Position numbers and translations under genes: made by a program. Source: Lysinibacillus pakistanensis (GTDB lineage Bacteria > Bacillota > Bacilli > Bacillales_A > Planococcaceae). Taken from it: 64,000 nucleotides of DNA. Where the stretch lies: contig NZ_CP126101.1 in the NCBI RefSeq assembly GCF_030123245.1, positions 4,214,501 to 4,278,500 on the forward strand. The letters run 5' to 3'. The notes under the pieces are model-generated. The model made no database searches and was not told the DNA's origin. It worked only from the letters and a program-made list of their open reading frames with translations. Positions 53,816 to 63,221 of this stretch are shown here, in pieces. Every line of letters starts with the position of its first letter. The first letter of the stretch is position 1.

Positions 53816-56475
53816 TAATCCAACTCCCCAAAAATTTCGAGTTCATAGTCCTCTTCTTCATCTTTTAAATTACTATTTTCTATCATGTCTTCTTCTGGTT
53901 TAAATATAGTATTATTTTCTATTACAGTAAGGTTTGTTTGGATGGGTTTATATTTTTCTATAATAAGTTTTTCTTCTATTTCTTCTGATTCAAGAATATA
54001 GCTTGCTATCATTTTTGCAGTTATAGAATGTTTTTGTGAATATAACTTATTCTTTTGCCTAATCTCTTCTGCAATCAATTTAATTTGTTTCTCAGTCTTA
54101 CCCTCTAGATATTTATATTGTTCAGACAGGCACTCCTCCCATTGATTATCTATAAATGCATAAGCTACTCCAAGATTAAATGGATCATATTTAACCTCTA
54201 CGCTAGTATTTTCAATTTTAGGATTCCTAAATTTTTCACTCCAGTAATACGAATAGCTTAATTTTATTCCTTGGCCTGGATGAACCTTCCTTGTTTTAGC
54301 TTTTGGAGAAGGTAAAGTCATTAAAATAAAAGTTTCATCATAAGGGATGTAAGTATTAGAACGATTACCTGACATAACAATAGATTCCTCAAATGCTTCT
54401 TTTGGTGTTTGGTTGAGTGAGGGATTTTCCATATTGTCGTAGATATTAGATATCCAACTATCAAGTCTCTCATTCAGGGTTTCCAAGGTCCAAACAGCAT
54501 GATTCTTTGGATTCACAGATTTAGTTACTTGCCGAACATTTTTGGTGATTTGAGTATTACCTTTTAGATTGTGAATGAGAAGTTTATTTGCAATACCGAA
54601 TAACCGTTCAATTACATTTCCATACCTAGCCTTCGCTGCTGGTCTTTCTTTTTTATGAACACCATTTAATGCAAGCAACGATTCAAAATATATGCTACCA
54701 AACTCCTTTCCCCCATCAACCACGATATAGTTTGGCAAACGATTATATCTTTTTACACACTCTCTTATCACCATCATACAAGAACGATAAGATGGCTCTT
54801 CAAATGTTAAATAGAAAGAAAGAATTCGTCTAGAAAACGCATCAATCATTAAAGTAAGCCATGGTCGCTTAGAAACCTTTCCATTAATCACTAGTTCTAT
54901 ATCTAATTCAGTATGATCGATATGAGCAATTTCAAAAATTCGTTCACCATGTTTTTTAGTAGTAAATTCTAATTCTGTGTATAATTCTTCATATTTATAG
55001 GCTGCTCTATCACCTTTCCTTGCTTTTTCCACTTCAAATTTGGGACGATTTTTAATCTTCTCACAAAAAGTTGCATAAGATGGAACGAAGATATTCAGTT
55101 CTTCACCTATCACTTGTAATTCACGATAAACCTGCATAGCTGATTTATTTTTTACTGTTTCATAACTTTCCGTTATTACCTTATTCATCAACTCTATCGA
55201 TTCTAGTGGTATCTTTGACTTTTTATTTCCTCTTTTCTTTTTTTGGGGTATAAGCCCTACATATCCGATTCCATAAAGTTCTTCTGCATCCTTATAGCTT
55301 TTCACCCAGTTCCTTATAGTTCTCTCTGAAACATTAATAGCTTCTAATTCTTCACCCTTTATATACTTAGTCACAGTATCAAATTTTTTGTTTGCATCTT
55401 CTAAATCTTTTTCATTTGCTTGAGAAATAATTTTTTTCACCTCAGCATTTCCATTACTGTCATTCTTATCAATTCCTTGTATGTACCCTGCTGATATATA
55501 TGATTCTAATATCTCTAAAGGTAATTCTTGCGCTTTATTATCATTTTCGGAAATTAAAAAGATTATTTTATTTATGGAATCGTAATTAAGAATAGTCCAA
55601 TTTGTATCTCCCCATAAAATACGATTCCCACTTTTCAACTCAATTTTATGAGTTATTTTTTTATTTCTTATTGTCTTTTCTACTACAGTAAATCCTTTAT
55701 ACTGTTCTTTGTTTAAGTAGACTTTTACAATTTCGAACTCAGATATTAAGTCGTTGTACAAATCAATATAAATAATATTTTTTGCAACTAAAGCATAAAT
55801 ATCATCAGCAGTAAACTCGTCCCCTGCGCTTTGTATAAGTTCTTTCAAAGTTGAGCCTTGATTTACTTGAATAAATTCTTTTATTCTATTAATCTTCCAC
55901 TCACTTGGAACATGCTCTTTAACAATATAATCCTCTAAAAATTCAAGATTACGTAGAAGTTTCCAATTGATTTCGGAAGACGACCTAACTTGGAAATCAA
56001 GATTAAACTCAGCAGCGTACGATTTCCCAGGATCAAAAACCCATTGTCCTTCTCGATTAAAGTATCTTTCCGGATTTTTCTGAGATAATTTAATTAATTC
56101 TTCTTCAGTTTTACATTCAATCCAATATGCTTTATCTTTTTCTATTACAAAAAAATCAGCTGTTTTCATGTATGCCATTTTTTTGTTATTTTTACTTTGG
56201 TAGTAGTAAATCTTTATTTGAGGCGGTTGATCGTAGTATTCCAAAACATTATCATTAAATTCCAACATATAAATTGTAGGTAATTCAACTTTATGACTTT
56301 CAAATTGAATGGTAACCCCCATCTTTTTACTACTATATCTGCCACTAACATTATGTTTACCGCCACCAACTCTTCTCGAAGGAGGTGATTGTCTGATACG
56401 TTGAATTTCTGTTACCGCTTCTTCCGATAGAATCAGTTTCTCTGCCCATTCTTGGAATTCATTTGAATTCATCAT
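53815..56475 (-). CDS. TnsA-TnsB fusion transposase (886 aa)
   Basis: Residues 1-185 are a TnsA-type endonuclease with a PD-(D/E)xK set: Asp107 (TADFFV), then Glu120-x-Lys122 (WIECKTEEE). A helix-turn-helix follows near 385. Residues 505-640 form the DDE/RNase-H core: Asp520 (IAHIDHTELD), Asp587 (YIVVDGGKEFG), Glu623 (NVIERLFG). The C-terminus has the mu-transposase beta barrel (HPGQGIKLSYSYYWSEKFRN) and an acidic tail. A natural TnsA-TnsB fusion means cut-and-paste excision with both 5' and 3' cuts. All catalytic residues are intact. It starts inside the stop region of TniQ-2. Confidence 0.85.
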   Translation of the reverse strand: MMNSNEFQEWAEKLILSEEAVTEIQRIRQSPPSRRVGGGKHNVSGRYSSKKMGVTIQFESHKVELPTIYMLEFNDNVLEYYDQPPQIKIYYYQSKNNKKMAYMKTADFFVIEKDKAYWIECKTEEELIKLSQKNPERYFNREGQWVFDPGKSYAAEFNLDFQVRSSSEINWKLLRNLEFLEDYIVKEHVPSEWKINRIKEFIQVNQGSTLKELIQSAGDEFTADDIYALVAKNIIYIDLYNDLISEFEIVKVYLNKEQYKGFTVVEKTIRNKKITHKIELKSGNRILWGDTNWTILNYDSINKIIFLISENDNKAQELPLEILESYISAGYIQGIDKNDSNGNAEVKKIISQANEKDLEDANKKFDTVTKYIKGEELEAINVSERTIRNWVKSYKDAEELYGIGYVGLIPQKKKRGNKKSKIPLESIELMNKVITESYETVKNKSAMQVYRELQVIGEELNIFVPSYATFCEKIKNRPKFEVEKARKGDRAAYKYEELYTELEFTTKKHGERIFEIAHIDHTELDIELVINGKVSKRPWLTLMIDAFSRRILSFYLTFEEPSYRSCMMVIRECVKRYNRLPNYIVVDGGKEFGSIYFESLLALNGVHKKERPAAKARYGNVIERLFGIANKLLIHNLKGNTQITKNVRQVTKSVNPKNHAVWTLETLNERLDSWISNIYDNMENPSLNQTPKEAFEESIVMSGNRSNTYIPYDETFILMTLPSPKAKTRKVHPGQGIKLSYSYYWSEKFRNPKIENTSVEVKYDPFNLGVAYAFIDNQWEECLSEQYKYLEGKTEKQIKLIAEEIRQKNKLYSQKHSITAKMIASYILESEEIEEKLIIEKYKPIQTNLTVIENNTIFKPEEDMIENSNLKDEEEDYELEIFGELD

Positions 56476-57820
56476 TGAAATGTTTCTTCCCTTCCACTAA
56501 AAAGTTACTTTGAGTTATTAAGCCTCTCCAATGGTCTTGGAGAACCTTTTCTCGTAGTAATCCATTTCTATTTAAATATTTCTCAATTTTTCCGCTACTA
56601 GGGTATATTTCATTATTAATTAGCGCATAGAAAGCATAATTAATTTCTTCTTTTAACAATTGGATTCTATGACTTGATTTTTCTTTTATAAAATCGCTAT
56701 ATCTTTTAGAAATCTTCTTACAATAATCAGGGAAATGACTATATAATACACGTCTATCCCTTCCTAATATTTTAGCTGCCTCCATCATTGAAATCGGTGT
56801 GTCATATAATAAAATTTCCTTTAAATTATTCTCAATTGCTACAACATCTAGGGGGATTCGATTAATTTTTTCTTTATTTAAGTCGTCCACCTTATTACTG
56901 AACTGAAATATACTAGCACTTTTTTGTGGACATTGTAATATAAAATCTAGTAATTTTATATTCAACTTGTAACATATTAATAGAATTCCATTAAATGTAG
57001 GTAAATTCCCCTCTTTCAACCAATCTCTCAAGGTACTCTTAGGAATATTAGTGAATTTAGAGAAACTAGAAGTATTGCCTAAAAATATTTCCTCATTTAT
57101 TAAATTCAATTGCTTAAATACTCTATCTTGATTAATTATTAGACTTAGTTGACTAGTATCCAATTCTAAGAGGGATTGAGTATTTTGAAAAACAAATGTA
57201 TGCCAAAGCATTTCTAATTTGTCCTTCTCTTTATTTAAAGGATCTTGAGTTAATAATTTAATACAGTTCGGACAATATCCTGGTACCATATGTCTCCGAA
57301 GAAAATCAATTTTTTTATTACAAGCAGGACATATTTCTATTAGGTAACGCTTATGTGTAAAACAAATATTTACTGATTTTAGATTCCAGATTAGAGGATA
57401 ATAGATAACTTTCCCATTATCCATCCAATTTCTTATGCAATTAGGACACCATGCTAATGATTCTTTTAGTAAATTTCTTATAGGGAATAAACCTTTTAGT
57501 TTACATAAAGTAAGATTAGCTAGATCTTCTCTTGAGGTTAACATCTCCATTACTTTAATCACTTTTGTTGTGTTATCTGTGAATCCATTTAATGTTTTAG
57601 CACCTTCATAAAAACTATTACCTCCATAAATAGTACTTCTTTCCAAATACTCTTTATTCATTTCAGGAATCACTATCTTATTTATTAAGTGACCTACTGT
57701 GATGTTATGTTCATATGCGACTCTAATTAAATAACTACTAAAACTTTCAAGTAGTCCTGTTTCAACGCCCATTGGTTCAATATTGTATAAAACACTTGCA
57801 GTATGTGATTGTTCTATCAA
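56459..57820 (-). CDS. TniQ-family target selector (copy 2)
   Basis: 453 residues from TTG 57820, preceded by GGGGTG. Family landmarks: YNIEPMGVETGLLESFSSYL, TSREDLANLTLCKLKGLFPI, CPNCIRNWM and a second zinc cluster CPACNKKIDFLRRHMVPGYCPNC. One C-terminal block (YSHFPDYCKKISKRYSDFIK) matches the two blocks of copy 1, so this is the shorter paralogue. It is first in the tns operon and ends 17 bases into TnsAB. Two TniQ proteins usually mean two target modes: one fixed site, and one mobile or alternative site. Confidence 0.78.
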   Translation of the reverse strand: MIEQSHTASVLYNIEPMGVETGLLESFSSYLIRVAYEHNITVGHLINKIVIPEMNKEYLERSTIYGGNSFYEGAKTLNGFTDNTTKVIKVMEMLTSREDLANLTLCKLKGLFPIRNLLKESLAWCPNCIRNWMDNGKVIYYPLIWNLKSVNICFTHKRYLIEICPACNKKIDFLRRHMVPGYCPNCIKLLTQDPLNKEKDKLEMLWHTFVFQNTQSLLELDTSQLSLIINQDRVFKQLNLINEEIFLGNTSSFSKFTNIPKSTLRDWLKEGNLPTFNGILLICYKLNIKLLDFILQCPQKSASIFQFSNKVDDLNKEKINRIPLDVVAIENNLKEILLYDTPISMMEAAKILGRDRRVLYSHFPDYCKKISKRYSDFIKEKSSHRIQLLKEEINYAFYALINNEIYPSSGKIEKYLNRNGLLREKVLQDHWRGLITQSNFLVEGKKHFNDEFK

Positions 57821-58000
57821 TTAATTGCACCCCATTTCTTTAAAAATAGACTAATTCCCCAGTAGATTAAAATCTTTAGCGAAATCTTTTGTTAATTTAC
57901 TTATTGTCAAGTAATCTATTAATTATTCATTTTTAGCTTAAATAAAAAGAAAACTAGATTTTTATGATCATACTAATCCGTTTTTCAGAATTTCATTATA

Positions 58001-58026
58001 AAAAAAAGCATCCGTCTTGGGATGCT
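58001..58026 (-). terminator. Terminator of the Gabija operon
   Basis: AGCATCC (58007-58013) pairs with GGATGCT (58020-58026) and a seven-T run follows on the minus strand. It separates gajB from the tns operon, which is in the same direction. The rest of 57821-58182 holds no gene and no TnsB-type box. Confidence 0.8.
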
Positions 58027-58182
58027 TTGATTAAGAATGCTAGTCAATTATATTGTTATTTAAAATAGTGAAGGGCCACAACTTGAGGTTAAACATAAAC
58101 ATAATGTTTTATTTATAAATGATTAGAGTGATATTGAAAAAAATATATATACCGGAAAAGGATTTTTGGATGAAGTAAGGTA

Positions 58183-59985
58183 TTACAAAATACTTGTAAT
58201 ATCAGTTGTTTCCGTCTGTATCATACTTCTAAATTCCACATGTGATTCTAGGTGAATGTATTCGACTTCCTGTATTTTTGGTGCCCATACGCATAATAGT
58301 TTTCTCGCTCTAGAAAATGCAACATATCCTATACGTGCTTCTTCCGATTCTTCATTTTCTCCTAGCCACTCCATAAGTTGCGCTTCAGACTCAGCCATCA
58401 CTAACACACTTTCAGCCTCTTGACCCTTAGCACTGTGAATACTAAGAGTATGACCTTCATTTCCAGATAAATTTTCTCGAAATTCCAATTGTTCTATGAG
58501 TTGTGATAACAAAGTTGTTTGAGAAGCTTTTTTCTGACCACTCCACTTATAATTTAAGATTACGATTTTTTTTCCAATCGCTTTACCGTACAATGTCTTT
58601 GATTGTTCTGATACAAATTGCTTAACTTTCAAAAACAGATCTGCAACCGAAGTTTCTGTTAGCACAAGGCTGTCCAAGTATTGCAATGTAAATATTTGTA
58701 GTTTCCTCCACATAAATGCGTCATAACCTATATCAGCTAACGAAATATAGTTAGGTGGATTATTAAAAAACAAATAGCTAAAAGCTTCTGCCATTTTGGC
58801 AACTGCTTTATCAAACTCATTTCTCCTTTTATATAAGATAGCTAACAAGGTATTTTCTAATATGCGATAACAACGATAATGCAGCTCTCTCAATTTGTTA
58901 AGAAATTGATTTACTGATACCTCTTTATCTTTCATCAAATCGTTTAACGCTTCTATATACTTATTTTGTCTTGCTAAAATCATGAAAGGTTTATATTGTT
59001 TTTCACACTCTATACTTTTACGTAAATGATGAAACAATTCGATTGCCTCTCCAGGACTCCCAACCTCTTTTATAAATACTACTTTCTGCTCACTCATTCC
59101 ATTACTTCCAATTCCCCCTTGCACAATTTCTGTTTTAAGATTAGCGAATTGTACTATGTATTCCGTACTTCGAAAGTTATTAGTTAAGGTATATTTTTTA
59201 TAACATTCGTTGTTCCACTTAGCTTGAAACACCTCTGGTTTTGCTCCTGTGAAGCTAAAAATTGACTGATTGAAATCACCCACGCAAAAGAAAGAAGTTC
59301 TTTCTAATAAGGAAAATATTTGCTCTTGAAAGAATGTAACATCTTGATACTCATCTACAAGAATATATGGAAATCGTAGACTAAATGCTTTTCTAATATG
59401 TTTATATTTATTCAAGATAAGGTAAGAAAGATAAATCACATCTTGCTGATCGATATATCCGTTATCCCGCATATAGATTTTCCATGCCCGTGCCACTTCT
59501 GTAGATATCTTGTTTCTATAACAATATGGATTTCCCTCTTCATCACGACCTAAGCTTTCAAATGATTTACATATAGACTCATTAATAAAATGAACTTGAC
59601 GATTCAAAAGTTCTCCAATTTTTTGTTTATGCCCTCTTGCATAACCAACAGTAGCTAGTTTGTAAGGTTTTTTTTCTTTGTGTGCTAAATAAGAATATGG
59701 ATTAATTACATGTTCTAACAAAAAGGAATGAATTGTTCCTATAAAAAGTTCAGGAGGAAATTGCATTCCCTCCGTTTGTAGCCTTTCTATAATTTCATCT
59801 TTTGCAGTGTTAGTATATGTAATGCAGGCAATACCAGAAAGTGAATTGTTACGATTTTTAATAATATATTTGAGCCGTTCAATTAATAGAGTAGTTTTTC
59901 CACTTCCCGGACCAGCTTGTACTGCAATAGATTCCGTCAGCATAGAATTTGCAATTTCTTTACGAAAAACTTCATTATCGTGCAT
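58183..59985 (-). CDS. gajB: Gabija GajB, UvrD/Rep-like helicase
   Basis: 600 residues. Walker A AGPGSGKTTL at residues 24-33, motif II PYILVDEYQDVTFFQEQIF, motif III CVGDFNQSIFSF, motif IV YTLTNNFRSTEYIVQFA, motif V HTLSIHSAKGQEAESVLVM and motif VI GYVAFSRARKLLCVW. All SF1A motifs are present. In Gabija, GajB senses DNA ends and works with GajA to degrade phage DNA. AAAGGGGAC precedes ATG 59985, and the gene lies 16 bases after gajA. Length is a little above the usual about 500. Confidence 0.85.
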   Translation of the reverse strand: MHDNEVFRKEIANSMLTESIAVQAGPGSGKTTLLIERLKYIIKNRNNSLSGIACITYTNTAKDEIIERLQTEGMQFPPELFIGTIHSFLLEHVINPYSYLAHKEKKPYKLATVGYARGHKQKIGELLNRQVHFINESICKSFESLGRDEEGNPYCYRNKISTEVARAWKIYMRDNGYIDQQDVIYLSYLILNKYKHIRKAFSLRFPYILVDEYQDVTFFQEQIFSLLERTSFFCVGDFNQSIFSFTGAKPEVFQAKWNNECYKKYTLTNNFRSTEYIVQFANLKTEIVQGGIGSNGMSEQKVVFIKEVGSPGEAIELFHHLRKSIECEKQYKPFMILARQNKYIEALNDLMKDKEVSVNQFLNKLRELHYRCYRILENTLLAILYKRRNEFDKAVAKMAEAFSYLFFNNPPNYISLADIGYDAFMWRKLQIFTLQYLDSLVLTETSVADLFLKVKQFVSEQSKTLYGKAIGKKIVILNYKWSGQKKASQTTLLSQLIEQLEFRENLSGNEGHTLSIHSAKGQEAESVLVMAESEAQLMEWLGENEESEEARIGYVAFSRARKLLCVWAPKIQEVEYIHLESHVEFRSMIQTETTDITSIL

Positions 59986-60001
59986 ATATTGTCCCCTTTT
60001 C

Positions 60002-61891
60002 TTAAGTCCCTTCCACCTTCATAAGAAATTCAAATACCTGTGTAATATATTTCGGTATATTAAGTTCTTTTCCTTCATTTAACTCATCTAATATATATTG
60101 AGAAAATTCCCCTTTTTCTTTTGAAATCACTTTATATGCTTCTTTGGCAAATTCATGTCCATCTAAACCTAGTAGTCTCTCACGGTCACCTTTTGTTCCA
60201 ATGTCGTATTTTTGAATTAATTCTTGAAAAAACTGTATATTGTTTTCCATCATTAAATCATATTCAAACGTTTTAAGATTACTTGATATATAAATATTAG
60301 AAGAACTATCATAGTCTCTAATTAATCCCGCAGTTCTGGCACAACTTTCAAATTCCCCACCTTTCGTAGGGTACACATTTTCTTTCACAACCTTACCGTC
60401 TCGCCCCTTAATTTCTTTCCCTTCTCCATCCAGAATCGGTACAGATTCTGGATCACTATCTGTTAAAACTGCACATTTCATATCTAAGCCAGTTGGACCA
60501 AATAATTGTAGAAACGGACGGAAAGCTACACCATCAACAGAAATTATAGAAATACCTTCTCCTTCTAACGACTTCCCTTTATATTGAGAACTATCCTCAT
60601 CATTAACTTGCTCCTTATATATCATAGAAAAGAATTTTGGTATAAGCAGACGTTCTGCAATCCCTTCAACCAATAGGATCTTTTGTCCGAAGAAAATATC
60701 AGATTTAGTAGCATCAAGCCATCTTTCTAAATATCGTTTGTATTCACGATTTTCCTTTTCTTTTATATTGAAAATAGTTCCAATACGTTTCGATAAATTT
60801 TTATCATTTTTTTTATAAAACATTACTAAACTGTCTAATTCAGCATGTGAGCTTACATGAGAAGAATGGGTGGTCATAATTACTTGTCCTACTACTTTTT
60901 GATCAAAGAAATACTTAGCCAAATATTTCTGTAAATTACTATGGAGGTGTGCTTCTGGTTCTTCTACAATGAGAATTGGAAATACATAATCGTGATTTTG
61001 CAAACGTTTTTCTTTTATAGCTGTATATTGAGTGAGCAATAGACCAGTATAGAGTAAATTGTTATATCCAAGACCATTCATATCTACAGAATGAATATTA
61101 TCCTCCTGTGATCCAATCAAAATCTTTAACTCTTTTAGAAGAGAGTCATAATCATTGTCACTCATTTTAATTTTCACTTGCTGGCTTGTAACACCAGTTA
61201 TATTTCGAAGGTGATTGTTTATACCTCGTTGTACTTTTTGAATTTCCTTACCTTTTATTATTTGTCCATTGAGTTCGTCAAGTTTATCTGAAATTTCTTG
61301 TAGCTCAAATTCATCTAAATTGAAGTTTTTCATTATACGATGTAATGGGCCGGATGATTTCCTCAATTCAGCAGTTGCATCTCGAAGAGCCCCTACATAC
61401 TCAATATTAAATTTTGAAAGCATGTTATAGTCAAAAGTATCCAACGTTTCACATTCTCCACCGTAAATCACCCACTCATATTCATTTAAGGGAAGACGAA
61501 TTTTTCCAATAGGTGTTTCTACCTTAGGCGGAAGAATAGAAATATTTGCTTTTGGTCTGTATTTATAGGTTATTTTAGCTTCCCCTGGATTTCTTGTCAG
61601 CCATTTACTTGTAGTAGCAAGTTCATTTTCCGAATCGATACCTTTTAACGTCGCCTCAATCAAAATTTCAGGCCAAGCATTTTGGATTTTAAGACCATTC
61701 CAAAAGTCCTCCTGCTCCAATGTCCGTTTCCGTAAGGAGTAATTACTATTAAAGATAAGACTTAAAGCCTCCAAAAAATTGGATTTTCCTACGTTGTTCT
61801 CACCGATTATAATAGATAAACCGTTATTCAAACTCACATTAAATTCCGAGAAATTTCTATAATTAACAATCCTTAAATCTGCTATGTACAT
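60002..61891 (-). CDS. gajA: Gabija GajA, OLD-family ATPase-TOPRIM nuclease
   Basis: About 629 residues from ATG 61891 (GGAGG 6 bases upstream); the longer frame from 61942 has no ribosome site. ABC-type Walker A GENNVGKS at residues 30-37, signature and Walker B VFPILIVEEPEAHLHSNLQKY, and a TOPRIM domain with Glu in ILLVEGIAERLLIP, SVDGVAFRPFLQLFG and the acid pair AVLTDSDPES. GajA nicks specific DNA when nucleotides are depleted. Both genes share one promoter. They sit directly behind the Tn7-like core, as typical Tn7 cargo. Confidence 0.87.
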   Translation of the reverse strand: MYIADLRIVNYRNFSEFNVSLNNGLSIIIGENNVGKSNFLEALSLIFNSNYSLRKRTLEQEDFWNGLKIQNAWPEILIEATLKGIDSENELATTSKWLTRNPGEAKITYKYRPKANISILPPKVETPIGKIRLPLNEYEWVIYGGECETLDTFDYNMLSKFNIEYVGALRDATAELRKSSGPLHRIMKNFNLDEFELQEISDKLDELNGQIIKGKEIQKVQRGINNHLRNITGVTSQQVKIKMSDNDYDSLLKELKILIGSQEDNIHSVDMNGLGYNNLLYTGLLLTQYTAIKEKRLQNHDYVFPILIVEEPEAHLHSNLQKYLAKYFFDQKVVGQVIMTTHSSHVSSHAELDSLVMFYKKNDKNLSKRIGTIFNIKEKENREYKRYLERWLDATKSDIFFGQKILLVEGIAERLLIPKFFSMIYKEQVNDEDSSQYKGKSLEGEGISIISVDGVAFRPFLQLFGPTGLDMKCAVLTDSDPESVPILDGEGKEIKGRDGKVVKENVYPTKGGEFESCARTAGLIRDYDSSSNIYISSNLKTFEYDLMMENNIQFFQELIQKYDIGTKGDRERLLGLDGHEFAKEAYKVISKEKGEFSQYILDELNEGKELNIPKYITQVFEFLMKVEGT

Positions 61892-61993
61892 GTAAAGCCT
61901 CCATATCTCACTTGGATTAGTTTTTTCTATAGCAATCGCCATCGTCCCTTTAGTTTAGATTATTCTCAACACTTTTGATATTTTGCTAATTAC

Positions 61994-62296
61994 TTACCAA
62001 TAAAAATAAACAGTGAAAATTAGCCCATTTATTATTAATGTCGTCAAAGGAATTATTGTAACGAGTGCTGAAATAACTAATTCACTTTTGATTCTTTTTG
62101 AATTAGCTTTAACAATGCTAAATAACGATGATAGAATTAAAATGAATACAGTTATAGTACTAACTAACAATATGCTTCGATTCATTTCACCCGTTATTCT
62201 ACCGACATCTTCCACGAAAAATACTGCTATTAACCCTATTACCCCCAAAATAAATGAAACTAAAAACCATTTCATGAATTTATCTATTTTGAACAC
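61994..62296 (-). CDS. Small membrane protein next to Gabija, unknown
   Basis: About 100 residues with three hydrophobic segments (FLVSFILGVIGLIAVFFV, ILLVSTITVFILILSSLF, ALVTIIPLTTLIINGLIF). GGAGG lies at 62288-62292 but the GTG start at 62296 overlaps it; the next in-frame start is an ATG 21 bases on, too far, so the true start is unclear. It could be a cargo gene or an accessory to the defence pair. Family not recognised. Confidence 0.5.
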   Translation of the reverse strand: MFKIDKFMKWFLVSFILGVIGLIAVFFVEDVGRITGEMNRSILLVSTITVFILILSSLFSIVKANSKRIKSELVISALVTIIPLTTLIINGLIFTVYFYW

Positions 62297-62423
62297 CTCC
62301 TAATCCCTTTTAAATTCATTTCAACTTATTGAAGAAATCTTCATTTTGTTTAAGTAAATTATTTCATAACCCTCTTTATATTTTAACACAAATATCCAAT
62401 TTGCTTATTGAGCTTTATTCCAT

Positions 62424-62500
62424 TAAATGGCCCATAACGGAAAAAAGCGATCTTCTTATTGAAGAATCGCGCCTGATTATTGAAGAAAGAAATACTCTAC
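62424..62500. repeat. Intergenic repeat with GCGATCTTC hairpin
   Basis: AAATGGCCCATAA (about 62424-62438) is followed by GCGATCTTC (62447-62455) paired with GAAGAATCGC (62461-62470). A related AAATGGCCCTATAA lies at about 63158-63172. This looks like a family of Bacillales intergenic repeats rather than a gene. Confidence 0.55.
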
Positions 62501-62527
62501 AAAATAGGTTTTTTTATCTTCAATGCC

Positions 62528-63100
62528 CTATTTTAAAACTGTCTCGGCTGGGGTAAATGCTTCCCATGGATTATATTTCGTTGTTATTGATGAAATAAAC
62601 CAATACTCTTTAAATGGTTCTAAATTCTTCTCCACGAGTATAATCTTCTCCCCACCCCCAAAGTCTCCATATGATGCCCATAAATCGTATTTAACGGTGT
62701 ACTGCATTTTTGATTCGCTGAGCTTTTCTACTTTAGTAAAACGAAAGTTACTAACCGAAGGACTTGACTGACCTGTTATCCAGTGAGTTTGCTCGAATTT
62801 ACTCTTTGATTGCTTTCGAAGCGCAGGGGATAACATCGCATATTGAACAGCACCACTTCGATTATTTACTCCTGATATCCACAATTCAACAGCTTGTTTT
62901 GGTTCGGTTACCATCAAACCAGTCATAAAAGACATTAACTGGCTTTCTAAAGGAGTGAGTGGTTTGCCTTCAGTAATCTTTTCCTCAAAGGAAGGAGGAG
63001 TATCGTTCGATTTTGCATTTACTGTTCCATAATACAAATCACAAATTAGTATACTAAATAAAACCAAAAGAAAAGGTTTACTTTTATTCAATTCCATCAC
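62528..63100 (-). CDS. Secreted protein of unknown function
   Basis: 190 residues with an N-terminal signal peptide (KSKPFLLVLFSILICDLYYG, probable cut after ...VNA). The mature part has a Trp-rich strand (VELWISGVNNRSGAVQYAML, later YTVKYDLWASYGDFGGGE) that resembles the NTF2-like/DUF4440 type proteins of Bacillus. No catalytic motif seen. Possible cargo of the transposon; role unknown. Confidence 0.6.
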   Translation of the reverse strand: MMELNKSKPFLLVLFSILICDLYYGTVNAKSNDTPPSFEEKITEGKPLTPLESQLMSFMTGLMVTEPKQAVELWISGVNNRSGAVQYAMLSPALRKQSKSKFEQTHWITGQSSPSVSNFRFTKVEKLSESKMQYTVKYDLWASYGDFGGGEKIILVEKNLEPFKEYWFISSITTKYNPWEAFTPAETVLK

Positions 63101-63172
63101 CTTAAATTATATTTGGGTTTAGTATATCCAGTTCAATTACAACAATCCCAATCAAGTAAATGGCCCTATAAT

Positions 63173-63202
63173 AAAAAAAACACCCATTTCTACATGAGTG
63201 TC
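63173..63202 (-). terminator. Terminator of the tyrosine recombinase gene
   Basis: CACCCAT (63181-63187) pairs with ATGAGTG (63194-63200) and an eight-T run follows on the minus strand (63173-63180). Confidence 0.8.
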
Positions 63203-63221
63203 TTAATTGAATGAAAGTTTT

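Noticed and set aside
51101..57820. CRISPR-associated transposon (CAST)
   Set aside because: No Cas gene, repeat array or guide-like sequence was seen between 50.3 and 64 kb, although the far end is not in view.
62013..62303. 96-codon plus-strand frame opposite the small membrane gene
   Set aside because: The minus strand has GGAGG at the right place and three clear hydrophobic segments; the plus frame has neither.
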